From positions 1 to 64,000 of the forward strand of contig JAXHUM010000015.1 of NCBI GenBank assembly GCA_034189325.1: a DNA stretch of 64,000 nt, given 5' to 3'. This document shows positions 17,392-25,990 of this stretch, one piece after another. The stretch comes from JAXHUM01 sp034189325 (GTDB lineage: Bacteria; Desulfobacterota; DSM-4660; Desulfatiglandales; Desulfatiglandaceae). The translations under genes were made by a program, and so were the position numbers. Positions within the stretch are counted from its first letter, which is position 1. Every line of letters begins with the position of its first letter. The notes beneath the pieces were generated by a model. That model was not told the DNA's origin. It searched no databases and saw only the letters and a program-made list of their open reading frames with translations.

Positions 17392-17919
17392 ATGAAAGAA
17401 GTGTTTCGAAAAATGGTATCAAAAAGACTCGTTATCTATTTGTTGGCTTCAGGCATCCTAATGGCTGGAGGAAGTATGGCCAAAGCCAAAGACACCCTGT
17501 CTCCCAAGGAGGCGGTGGCTTTGGCAAAGAAGGCCATGGCGGTTCTCGAATCTAAGGGGAAGGCAGGCATCGAGGATCTGAAGGGAAGCGATTATGTCTT
17601 TGGCTTAGTTTATCCTGTTGTGTGCGACTTCCAGGGTCAGGTGGTTTACCATCCTATCAAGCCGCAGCTTCAAGGCAAGGCCAATCTCGTGGGAATGAAG
17701 GACAAAAATGGAAAGCTCTTTGTTTCTGAGATCCTGAATGTGGCCCGTGAGGAGGGAAGTGGATGGGTGGATTACGTATGGCCTAAACCGGGCGAAAAGA
17801 AAATGTCCACAAAGGTCAGCTATGTCCTGAGAGGAAAAATGGATGAGGAGGACATTTTTATCATGGTCGGTCTGTATGACTTCACAAAGGAAGAATGTGA
17901 GAAGATGGCCGGCAAATAG
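17392..17919 (+). CDS. Periplasmic single-Cache sensor protein
   Basis: 175 residues from the ATG at 17392, which has AAGGGG nine bases upstream; an ATG at 17374 would add six residues without ribosome binding site. A signal peptide covers about residues 1-33 (basic start, LVIYLLASGILMAGG core, AKA cut site). The mature protein is a Cache_2-type ligand-binding domain, seen from YPVVCDFQGQVVYHP and the diagnostic GWVDYVWPKPGEKK followed by KVSYVLR. In receptors this domain sits between two membrane segments; here it is free, with no anchor. It probably works as a soluble binding protein that reports to a neighbouring MCP, which is an inference from position. Confidence 0.8.
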   Translation: MKEVFRKMVSKRLVIYLLASGILMAGGSMAKAKDTLSPKEAVALAKKAMAVLESKGKAGIEDLKGSDYVFGLVYPVVCDFQGQVVYHPIKPQLQGKANLVGMKDKNGKLFVSEILNVAREEGSGWVDYVWPKPGEKKMSTKVSYVLRGKMDEEDIFIMVGLYDFTKEECEKMAGK

Positions 17920-17945
17920 AGGGTGTCAAATATTTTTTTTGTAAA

Positions 17946-17972
17946 GGGAAGGAAGCCTCAGGCTTCCTTCCC
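17946..17972 (+). terminator. 12-bp perfect hairpin after Cache gene
   Basis: GGGAAGGAAGCC (17946-17957) pairs perfectly with GGCTTCCTTCCC (17961-17972) around TCA. It follows the stop by 27 bases. No T-run follows on the plus strand, so it may be a processing or partial-termination site ahead of the next MCP. Confidence 0.55.
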
Positions 17973-17998
17973 TGATGAGCGTAGGTAGGAGGCAAGTT

Positions 17999-19990
17999 AT
18001 GAAGTTGAAGGTCGGGCATAAGATTGTCATGTTACCGATTGTTTTCTTAATGGTAACTGTTTGCTTGGGAGGGATTCTCTGGATTTTTCAGTCAAAAATA
18101 AATAGTTCGACTCTTATTGCAGACGACGTAAATCATATGAGCCAGACGATCCTGAAAGTGCGGGTCGCGGAAAAAAGCTATATGCAGCTCTATGATATGG
18201 CCTTTGTAGACCAGGTGAAAAAATCTGTCGAGATGGCGGAAAGCCAAGTTGAGAACATCAAAAAGATCTTTGATAGCAAGAAAGCTCAAGAAGCCCTGGG
18301 AAAACTGGAGAGCGAGCTTGGATCGTACGCCGGCAATTTCGAACTGTTGGTGAATAACCATACGAGAAGCGTCAAAGCGGAAAAGGATGTGGGCGATTTG
18401 AGCAGTTTTGTGTCGAGTCAGTATCAGTCCGTATTTGTGGGCAAAGCAGAAGAAGCCATACTTGAGAGTATGATGGAAGGCACAACCCTTGATCCCTTTT
18501 ACACCAATCTCCTGTCTACAGCCAAGGAGTGCTCGGAAAAGAATCTCGGCGTCATCAATAGACAGCAGAAATTCATTATTTATGAGGATGAAAACTACCT
18601 TAGCGAAGTGTCGGAGGCTAAAAAGAGGTATGATTTAGCCCGAAAGAACCTGAGAGAAGTAGTCAAAACCAAAGCAAATGAAGAGATGAATTCTGCCGTT
18701 GCACGGGTTGATATTGCTGTGGACCAGTACAATGCCCTCTGGGACCAGGTTGTAAGGCTTTGGAAAGAGAATGTGAATCATGTCAACTTACTGAACGGTA
18801 AGGGTGACACCATCATGAATATATCGGAAGAACTCTTCCTCCTGGCCAAATCAGATCTGTCAGCGGCAAAGAAGCAGGCCGGGCTTATCATAGCGATTGT
18901 TCTGTGTATAGCCGGTGCGGTTATCCTGGCCGGAAGCTTTGTTGTCATAAGAGCCATAACAAAACCTATCAAGGAGACGGTCGGGAGGCTTGAAGACATC
19001 GCAGAAGGCGAAGGAGATTTGACAAAGCGACTGGATATCAAGAGTCAAGACGAGGTTGGTGATCTCGCGTTGTGGTTCAATAAGTTCGTTGAGAAGATCC
19101 AGTCTTTTATTAAAGATATTTCTGAAAATGCCGAAATCCTCGATAAATCATCCTCCGATCTGACGGGGATTTCTCAGCATATGACATCCGGCTCTGATAA
19201 TGTATCAAGCCGATCCGGGACAGTGGCCGCTGCGTCTGAAGAGATGAGCGCCAATATGACCTCTGTGGCCGCTGCCATTGAACAGGCCTCCACCAATGCC
19301 GGTGTCGTAGCTACATCGGCGGAAGAGATGACCTCGGTCATCAACGAGATTGCGGAGAACTCGGAAAAGGCGAGAACCATTACCGGCGAAGCGGTCGCTG
19401 AAGCGAGAAGCGCCTCGGAAAAGGTGGATGAACTCGGCGTGGCAGCCCAGGAAATAGGCAAAGTCACGGAAACGATCACGGAGATATCTGAGCAGACCAA
19501 CCTTCTGGCTTTAAACGCAACGATAGAGGCGGCTCGGGCAGGAGAGGCAGGCAAAGGATTTGCCGTCGTGGCGAATGAGATCAAAGAACTTGCCAAGCAG
19601 ACGGCGGAAGCCACCCAGGAGATCAAGAGCCGCATTGAGGGTATTCAGGTATCCACACAGGGAACTGTATCCCAGATCGAGCAGATTTCAAAGGTGACCA
19701 ATGAAGTTAACGAGATTGTGTCAACCATCGCCACTGCCGTGGAAGAACAGTCAGCGACCACAAAGGAGATCGCCGCCAATATTGCCCAGGCCTCTCAAGG
19801 GATTCAGGAAGTGACCGAAAACGTTGCCCAGAGTTCAACCGTGGCGGGAGAAATTGCCTCTGATATCGCCGAGGTCAACCAGTCATCAAGCGAGATTGCA
19901 AACAGCGCCTCCCAGGTCAATCTGAGCGCTCAGGAATTGTCCGGGTTGGCAAGTCAACTCAAGGAGATGGTTAACAGATTCAATGTATAG
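17999..19990 (+). CDS. Methyl-accepting chemotaxis protein with helical periplasmic domain
   Basis: 663 residues from the ATG at 17999, chosen for AGGAGG eight bases upstream (an earlier start at 17975 would sit inside the hairpin spacer and add eight residues). First membrane segment about 9-31; an all-helical periplasmic domain of about 265 residues, with an RVAEKSYMQLY motif of the sort seen in helical bimodular (HBM) or long four-helix sensors; second membrane segment about 297-322; HAMP (TKRLDI ... DEVGDL); then the signalling hairpin with tip NLLALNATIEAARAGEAGKGFAVVANEIKE. Residues from the SRSGTVAA region onward are almost identical to the MCP at 15811, while the sensor is entirely different. 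Confidence 0.92.
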   Translation: MKLKVGHKIVMLPIVFLMVTVCLGGILWIFQSKINSSTLIADDVNHMSQTILKVRVAEKSYMQLYDMAFVDQVKKSVEMAESQVENIKKIFDSKKAQEALGKLESELGSYAGNFELLVNNHTRSVKAEKDVGDLSSFVSSQYQSVFVGKAEEAILESMMEGTTLDPFYTNLLSTAKECSEKNLGVINRQQKFIIYEDENYLSEVSEAKKRYDLARKNLREVVKTKANEEMNSAVARVDIAVDQYNALWDQVVRLWKENVNHVNLLNGKGDTIMNISEELFLLAKSDLSAAKKQAGLIIAIVLCIAGAVILAGSFVVIRAITKPIKETVGRLEDIAEGEGDLTKRLDIKSQDEVGDLALWFNKFVEKIQSFIKDISENAEILDKSSSDLTGISQHMTSGSDNVSSRSGTVAAASEEMSANMTSVAAAIEQASTNAGVVATSAEEMTSVINEIAENSEKARTITGEAVAEARSASEKVDELGVAAQEIGKVTETITEISEQTNLLALNATIEAARAGEAGKGFAVVANEIKELAKQTAEATQEIKSRIEGIQVSTQGTVSQIEQISKVTNEVNEIVSTIATAVEEQSATTKEIAANIAQASQGIQEVTENVAQSSTVAGEIASDIAEVNQSSSEIANSASQVNLSAQELSGLASQLKEMVNRFNV

Positions 19991-19996
19991 AGGTCT

Positions 19997-20036
19997 AGTC
20001 GGCTACGCGACTGTCAAAAAGAATTTCTTTTTCGAC
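19997..20036 (+). terminator. Tandem short hairpins before cheW
   Basis: AGTCG-GCTACG-CGACT (19997-20012) is followed at once by GTCAAAAAGAA/TTTCTTTTTCGAC, a second inverted repeat ending in a T-rich run. This may partly end transcription after the MCP gene. Confidence 0.35.
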
Positions 20037-20084
20037 AAGAGTCGGGGAGAAAGACAGGCTGAGAGAGGCCTTTGGAGGTAAGAG

Positions 20085-20552
20085 ATGAAACAGTCAGCAG
20101 AAACGGAAACAAACAGCGGGGCTGTGGAGCTTGCCACTTTCTTTGTGGGCGATGCTCTCTGTGGAATGGATATCTTAAAGATTCAGGAGATCAATAAACA
20201 CCTTGAAATGACAAAGGTCCCCCAGGCACCGGAATATGTCATGGGGATCTTAAACTTGAGGGGGCAGATCGTTACGATTATCGACCTCAGCAAAAAACTC
20301 TGTCTCCCTTCAGCGGAGATGGACGAAAACAGCCGCAATGTTATTGTCAATACAGGAGATGAGTATGTAGGGCTTTTTGTGGACCGAATTAGTGATGTCG
20401 TAACGGCTTATCGTGAAAGGATTGAACAACCACCTGCAAATATCGGCGGTGTTCAAGGCAAATTTTTCGAAGGTGTGTTTAAGACGGAAAAGAGCCTTAT
20501 CGGCATCCTGGATATCGAAACAGTATTGGACGATGAAAGTTCGGTCCAGTAA
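20085..20552 (+). CDS. cheW: CheW coupling protein
   Basis: 155 residues, a single CheW domain, normal length. CheW links receptors to CheA in the signalling array under the membrane. Landmarks: ATFFVGDALCGMDILKIQEI at the start, VPQAPEYVMGILNLRGQIVTIIDLSKKL (the receptor/CheA contact region), and IGILDIETVL near the end. GGAGG lies six bases before the ATG. The next gene, a CheW-CheW fusion, follows after 29 bases, so the two are most likely made together. Confidence 0.93.
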   Translation: MKQSAETETNSGAVELATFFVGDALCGMDILKIQEINKHLEMTKVPQAPEYVMGILNLRGQIVTIIDLSKKLCLPSAEMDENSRNVIVNTGDEYVGLFVDRISDVVTAYRERIEQPPANIGGVQGKFFEGVFKTEKSLIGILDIETVLDDESSVQ

Positions 20553-20581
20553 TCTAGTGTAATAGCAGAGTCTCACGACGT

Positions 20582-21868
20582 ATGACACCTCACGGCACGG
20601 AAACGACGAGCAATGAATCGCACCCCACGACCGACATCTTGATCATTCGAATCGCTACAAGATTGATCGGAGTGGATATTCTTCAAGTAGAAGAAATAGT
20701 GCAGATGGTGGAACCAAAACCTCTTGCCAACGCTCCCGCTTTTGTCGAGGGTGTCATCAGCTTGAGGGGAGAAATCGTCCCCCTGGTAAGGCTGAGCAAA
20801 ATCTTGGATCTACCTGCTGTACCGATCGATCCGGACATGTATGTCGTTATCGCGCGGACCGAGGGAAAAAAAATGGGCCTGATGGTAGATGGCATTGACA
20901 GAGTTGTCAGCGCACGCCTGATAAGGACACATTTGTCGGAGAGTCTCACCAATCACAGCCTATTAAAAGGTCTGATAGAGTTGCAGAATGAGCTGGTTGA
21001 GGTCCTAGACTGTGATGTTTTACCTATGAGCAGTGATAGGGAGTCTTTCAAACACAGTTCGAAAGACTCCTTGGATCAAGCCGTCGACCAAGGTCTGCAC
21101 TCCGAACCTGCTGATTCTTTTCAGCATCACTCGGGGGAGAGGATTGGAGATCTGTTTTTGCGGGAGTCGATTATCACCAGAAGAGAGCTTGATGAGGCTT
21201 TGGAAGAGCATAAACGTGTTGGCGGTTTTCTCGGAATGATCTTTGTCAAAAGAGGCCTTGTGACCGAGGGTCAGCTCCTTGAAAAGGTACTGGAACAGCA
21301 GGAGGAGAGGAAGGGCTTTAGACGATCAGAAAGGGGAACGTTGCCGCATGCTTCTCCTGACAAAAAAGCGGCTGAAATCTTGAGAAAAAGGGCCGAGAAC
21401 CTGGCTCGAATCGAGATGCAGGTGACAGACGATCCGGAGAGATGGATGGTGTTTTTGTTAAATCAAGACAGATATGGGGTGAGCATAGATGTTGTCGATG
21501 AAATCATCAGTGACTTCAAGATTTCCAGGCTCCCCTCCCTTCCCGGATATATACGAGGAATAACAAATCTCCGAGGAGAGATAACGCCTATAATAAACAC
21601 GAAGGAATTGATTGGCGTCAATGACAAAACCGAGAAGAAAAAGGGGCATAACGGCCTTGTCATCCTTATGAAGCATGGGCGGTCAAAGGCAGGCTTTCTT
21701 GTAGACGAAGTCATAAGGAATATAGAAATAAGTCCGGAGAAAATCGAGACACCCTTTATGACCTCCGGAAGACTTAAGGAAGAATTTCTCAGGGGACAGA
21801 CACAACTGAACCAAGGTTTGTTAATATTGCTTGATGGCCAAAAGATGATAGATCACGCGAGGGTTTGA
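20582..21868 (+). CDS. CheW-CheW fusion with MshEN-like middle domain
   Basis: 428 residues. Residues about 17-147 are a CheW domain (FVEGVISLRGEIVPLVRLSKIL); residues about 285-425 are another (YIRGITNLRGEITPIINTKEL). Between them, residues 187-240 hold two tandem 24-residue motifs separated by exactly five residues. They fit the pattern RLGxxLVxxGxIxxxxLxxxLxxQ of the MshEN c-di-GMP-binding domain found at the N-terminus of MshE/PilB/GspE ATPases. Departures: Ser for the first Gly, His for the first Gln, Phe for the second Arg. A double CheW could bridge arrays, and the middle domain could make this dependent on c-di-GMP; this is inference. The ribosome binding site is weak. Confidence 0.85.
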   Translation: MTPHGTETTSNESHPTTDILIIRIATRLIGVDILQVEEIVQMVEPKPLANAPAFVEGVISLRGEIVPLVRLSKILDLPAVPIDPDMYVVIARTEGKKMGLMVDGIDRVVSARLIRTHLSESLTNHSLLKGLIELQNELVEVLDCDVLPMSSDRESFKHSSKDSLDQAVDQGLHSEPADSFQHHSGERIGDLFLRESIITRRELDEALEEHKRVGGFLGMIFVKRGLVTEGQLLEKVLEQQEERKGFRRSERGTLPHASPDKKAAEILRKRAENLARIEMQVTDDPERWMVFLLNQDRYGVSIDVVDEIISDFKISRLPSLPGYIRGITNLRGEITPIINTKELIGVNDKTEKKKGHNGLVILMKHGRSKAGFLVDEVIRNIEISPEKIETPFMTSGRLKEEFLRGQTQLNQGLLILLDGQKMIDHARV

Positions 21869-21903
21869 GAGATCTTGCTATTACGGAATTCCGGATTGCC
21901 CAA

Positions 21904-21941
21904 GAAGGCCCTGCCGATGAAATGACGCCGTATGGGCCTTC
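21904..21941 (+). terminator. Hairpin between CheW fusion and MCP
   Basis: GAAGGCCC (21904-21911) pairs with GGGCCTTC (21934-21941), 22-base loop. No T-run. It could dampen read-through into the MCP gene at 22011. Confidence 0.4.
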
Positions 21942-22010
21942 ATCGCCAGCCAAGAATTAGATTCTTATTCAAGGTTTTGGAGCGTTTATGCGCATAGGAG
22001 AAGAGGTGTC

Positions 22011-23714
22011 ATGAAAGGAAAAAGGAAAACAAACGTCATATTAACATTCTTTGTGCTGATCCTGGCCGGTTTCGTGGCGCCGATTCTAACAACAGGCATG
22101 GTATTTGTAATCAACAAGGCATCGACTGTTCATGAAATCCTGGGCTTATCTTACTCGTGGCCTCTGGTTTTGTGGGCCTTGGCAACGCTTTTCCTTGTTG
22201 GGTCCCTCACCTACCTACGAGTGACAGACATCTCCTCATCCCTTCAAGAGAAGGACCAGATCGTCACGGCACAAAAGGCGATCTCCTTTTTGACCAAGTT
22301 TATTCCCCTATGTCTTGCTTTTGCTTCTGTAGTGGGTGCTGCAATAATGGCATCAAACATGCGGCCTCCGCTGGCGGCCATGTTCGTCTTCAATACAGTG
22401 TCAGGAGCTGTGCTATACAACATCATCATATTTCTCGCACTGATGCAGATTGTCGGACACGTTTATAAGGAGATACCGATATCTGATAGATATAAGCTAG
22501 TCGGCATAAACGCGAGACTTTTCTTGAGTGTCACCCTGGTCGTAGTAACGTTCATAATTGGGACTATGAATTCATGCCTCATGATTGTTCACAGGGGCGG
22601 CGGTATTAACGATATTGTATTTGCTATCCTATTCTTTTCCCCATTTTTTTTGGGAGCCACAGTGCTTCTTGTAAGATTGCTTCAGAAATCGATTACCTTG
22701 CCTGTGAAGGGATTATCAAGTGCCATGAAAAACCTGTCGGAATCGGAGGGAGACCTGACCAAACGATTGGATGTCACTTCAAGAGATGAAATCGGTGAGT
22801 TGGCGATGTGGTTCAATAAATTTGTGGGTAAAATTCAAGATATGATGTTAGAGATTCGAACTAGTGGGGAAATACTCAGCGATGCTGCGACAGATATCGA
22901 GTCCTCCACCACGGAACAGTCCGCGGCATCGAGTCAGCAGGCTGCCTCTATCCAGCAGATCAGTGCCACTGCGCAGGAGATGGCCGCATCCTCCAACCAG
23001 ATGGCGGAAAATGTCGCCTTGGTTGTAGATGCCTCCCGCAATACCCTTGCCACAGCCTTGGAGGCCGATAAGGTCATGGGGGATTCCGCAACAGGGATGG
23101 AGGAGATCAAGGAAAGCGCCCGGTTGACATCGAAAAAAATATTGAGTCTCGGTGAAAAATCACAGTCCATAGGAGATGTCGTGGAGATCATAAAGGATGT
23201 GACCAACCAGACCAATCTGTTGGCCCTCAATGCCTCCATTGAGGCCTCCAAAGCGGGAGAAGCGGGGAAAGGGTTTTCCATAGTCGCAGGTGAGATCAAG
23301 AAGTTGGCGGAGAATGTGGCTGAATCGGCAAAAGAGATTAAGGAGATAGTCTCTGAGATTCAAGGGGCTGTGAATAAGGCGGTGATGGCCATGGAGGAGG
23401 AGGAGAAGAAGATAACGTGGGGATCTCAACTGGCCGAGGAGACCAAGAGATTGTTGGAAGACATCAATCGAGCCACAAAAGAATCGGCCAGTGCGGCAGA
23501 GCAGATCGGAGAATCGATAAGCCAGCAGAACGTGGCCACACAAGAGATGTCAGGGTCCATACAAGAAATATCTCAAGGGGTGAACGAGGCGGCAGAGGAA
23601 AATACGCGGATCAATCAATCGCTGACACACCTGGCGCAGGTATCCCAGTCCCTTAGTCGCAGCATAAAACAGTTTAAAGTCAGCGCAAACGAAGAAGAAG
23701 GCCCCGCAAGGTAG
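22011..23714 (+). CDS. Methyl-accepting chemotaxis protein with polytopic membrane sensor
   Basis: 567 residues. The first 225 residues contain about six hydrophobic segments (roughly 8-32, 48-66, 90-110, 124-147, 165-190, 200-222) and no sizeable periplasmic loop. This is followed by HAMP (GDLTKRLDV ... DEIGEL) and a signalling hairpin with tip NLLALNASIEASKAGEAGKGFSIVA. The membrane module does not match a named sensor family that I recognise; sensing of membrane or redox state is possible. The cytoplasmic part is nearly identical to that of the next MCP (22902-23560 against 25151-25809). An AGGAGAAGAGG lies upstream of the ATG. A GGCCCCGC / GCGGGG(GG)CC inverted repeat spans the stop codon. 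Confidence 0.88.
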   Translation: MKGKRKTNVILTFFVLILAGFVAPILTTGMVFVINKASTVHEILGLSYSWPLVLWALATLFLVGSLTYLRVTDISSSLQEKDQIVTAQKAISFLTKFIPLCLAFASVVGAAIMASNMRPPLAAMFVFNTVSGAVLYNIIIFLALMQIVGHVYKEIPISDRYKLVGINARLFLSVTLVVVTFIIGTMNSCLMIVHRGGGINDIVFAILFFSPFFLGATVLLVRLLQKSITLPVKGLSSAMKNLSESEGDLTKRLDVTSRDEIGELAMWFNKFVGKIQDMMLEIRTSGEILSDAATDIESSTTEQSAASSQQAASIQQISATAQEMAASSNQMAENVALVVDASRNTLATALEADKVMGDSATGMEEIKESARLTSKKILSLGEKSQSIGDVVEIIKDVTNQTNLLALNASIEASKAGEAGKGFSIVAGEIKKLAENVAESAKEIKEIVSEIQGAVNKAVMAMEEEEKKITWGSQLAEETKRLLEDINRATKESASAAEQIGESISQQNVATQEMSGSIQEISQGVNEAAEENTRINQSLTHLAQVSQSLSRSIKQFKVSANEEEGPAR

Positions 23715-23857
23715 CTCTTCTGGGATTCTTGCGCACGCGGGGGGCCGCTTCAGGGTGTTTAATTTCGGCGCCGGGGGATTCTCTCTTTTGGGTCGCTTTT
23801 CAATACGACGATCGGCTTCCAGTCATTTTCAGAAGTCTTAAGAAAGGAGTGCAAGTA

Positions 23858-25954
23858 TTGACTATCCGACTTAGAGGCAAGATTTTGTTGGGAGGGATAT
23901 CGATTGTTATCTTTTCCCTGTTTATTTCAACGCTTATCCTATCCAAGATAATCGCCGATCAGAACAGGGGGGTGGCCCTCCGTTACCTGGAACAGGGATC
24001 TATGATCATTCGGGACAACATCAAGAACAGCCAGACAGAGGTCTTGAAAAATACTGTTCAGGTTGCGTCTCGTGCCTTGATTGCCGACAATGTCAAGTTT
24101 TTTAGAGAAATAAAATCGGATACCGCCGTCACGGAATGGACGATAGAAACCAATAATACGGATCTTGCCGTAGCGATGTACCAGATAGGAGTGATGGAAG
24201 GGCTGTCCAGGGCAATGATCTACGATATGGACGGTGATCTCGTAGCATTTTTTGTTGTCCACGATGACAAGTTCTATGCGGGATATTCTGTTGGCTTGTC
24301 CAGAGGGCGGTCTTACAAGGTTGTCTCTGTCAAAAAAGGGGAGCAATTCCCTGTAAACGCTTGGAAGCTGGTTGATCGATTGCCGGGGATTGACGATGCC
24401 CTCAAAAACGAAATACCTACTCGACCTTTGGTGACGTTCAGAGCCGATGATGTTGGCATCTACATGATGTCCTATGCCCCGGTGACGGCCTCTCCATATC
24501 AAAACGATATCCATGTGTGGAATACTGAAAAGACCCAAGTGGGGTTCGTCACCTTTGCCATGGCTATTGAGCATTCCGTCATAAAGAGACTGTCAGGCCT
24601 GACAGGGACGAGCATCAATCTTTTCGCCAGGGACAAGTTCGTTGGCGGCATGAGAAACGATTATAAATTGATGGATCGAGAACTGGCGGACAGACTTCAA
24701 AATCGACCAGACATACACAATGGCTTAGGGTCTCTCATCGTCAAGGAGGGGGAGCTCAAGGGAGATGACTTCATGGAAGGTGTTTTACCCTTTTATAGCG
24801 ATGGAAAATGGATAGGAGCTATCTCGGCCCTCTATTCTAAGAAGAGATTCCATGAAAATACCTCTTACATGGTTAAGGTCTTATTCCTGGTCTCGCTGGT
24901 GTGTGTCCTCTTAGTGGTTCCCCTGACTCTTTTTTTCTCGAGTTCCATTACAAAGCCTATTATCAAGTCTGTTCACGTGTTCAAAGAGGTGGCTAGGGGA
25001 AACGTCGGGAAAAAGATCGATGTGAATTCGGCTGATGAGTTGGGGTGGCTGTCGAAATCCCTTAATGACATGGTAAGTCAGCTTGTTAAGATGATCGAAA
25101 AGATCAAGAAAAGCAGTTTGGAACTCAAGACGACAGCATCCGAAATCGGATCGTCCACTGCGGAGCAGTCAGCAACATCGAGCCGACAGGCCGCATCTAT
25201 TGAGGAGATCAGTGCCACTGCGCAGGAGATGGCCGCATCCTCCAACCAGATGGCGGAAAATGTTGCCTTGGTGGTGGAGGCCTCCCGCAATACCCTTGCC
25301 ACTGCCTTAGATGCCGACAAAGTGATGGAAAATTCCGCAACAGGGATGGAGGAGATCAAGGAAAGCGCCCGGTTGACATCGAAAAAGATACTGAGTCTCG
25401 GTGAGAAATCACAGGCCATAGGAGATGTCGTGGAGATCATAAAGGATGTGACCAACCAGACCAACCTGTTGGCCCTCAACGCCTCCATTGAGGCCTCCAA
25501 AGCGGGAGAAGCGGGAAAAGGGTTTTCCATAGTCGCGGGTGAGATCAAGAAGTTGGCGGAGAATGTGGCTGAATCGGCAAAAGAGATCAAGGAGATAGTC
25601 TCTGAGATTCAAGGGGCTGTGAATAACGCGGTGATGGCCATGGAGGAGGAGGAGAAGAAGATAACGCAGGGGTCTCAGTTGGCTGAGGAGGCAAAGAGGA
25701 TGTTGGAAGACATCAATCGGGCCACAAGAGAGTCGGCCAGTGCGGCAGAGCAGATCGGAGAATCGATAAGCCAGCAGAACGTGGCCACACAGGAGGTGTC
25801 GGGAGCCATTTTACACATATCGCAAGGGTTCAGCAAAACCGCAGAAGAAAACATACGGATCGATGAATCGCTTAGGCATCTTAATGAGATATCAGAGACC
25901 CTCAGTCGGATCATTGATCAGATCAAGGTGGAGGAATCGATTCAGGAGTCATAA
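23858..25954 (+). CDS. Methyl-accepting chemotaxis protein with large Cache-type periplasmic domain
   Basis: 698 residues from the TTG at 23858, preceded by AAAGGAG with a nine-base gap. An open frame reaches back to an ATG at 23729, but those 43 residues have no membrane or conserved character. Membrane segment 1 is about 9-30 and segment 2 about 340-362. The 310 residues between them have the mixed alpha/beta pattern of a Cache sensor (long first helix QGSMIIRDNIKNSQTEVLKN, then RAMIYDMDGDLVAFF and AGYSVGLSRG; a membrane-proximal LPFYSDGKWIGAISALYS). HAMP and a signalling hairpin follow, the latter copied from or to the preceding MCP. Confidence 0.88.
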   Translation: MTIRLRGKILLGGISIVIFSLFISTLILSKIIADQNRGVALRYLEQGSMIIRDNIKNSQTEVLKNTVQVASRALIADNVKFFREIKSDTAVTEWTIETNNTDLAVAMYQIGVMEGLSRAMIYDMDGDLVAFFVVHDDKFYAGYSVGLSRGRSYKVVSVKKGEQFPVNAWKLVDRLPGIDDALKNEIPTRPLVTFRADDVGIYMMSYAPVTASPYQNDIHVWNTEKTQVGFVTFAMAIEHSVIKRLSGLTGTSINLFARDKFVGGMRNDYKLMDRELADRLQNRPDIHNGLGSLIVKEGELKGDDFMEGVLPFYSDGKWIGAISALYSKKRFHENTSYMVKVLFLVSLVCVLLVVPLTLFFSSSITKPIIKSVHVFKEVARGNVGKKIDVNSADELGWLSKSLNDMVSQLVKMIEKIKKSSLELKTTASEIGSSTAEQSATSSRQAASIEEISATAQEMAASSNQMAENVALVVEASRNTLATALDADKVMENSATGMEEIKESARLTSKKILSLGEKSQAIGDVVEIIKDVTNQTNLLALNASIEASKAGEAGKGFSIVAGEIKKLAENVAESAKEIKEIVSEIQGAVNNAVMAMEEEEKKITQGSQLAEEAKRMLEDINRATRESASAAEQIGESISQQNVATQEVSGAILHISQGFSKTAEENIRIDESLRHLNEISETLSRIIDQIKVEESIQES

Positions 25955-25990
25955 AAAGGCCGATGATGAAGAAAGAAAAAACTATCATTG

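Noticed and set aside
21915..21922. GCCGATGA -10-like box of sigma-28 before MCP 22011
   Set aside because: No TAAAGTTT-like -35 box lies 11 bases upstream.
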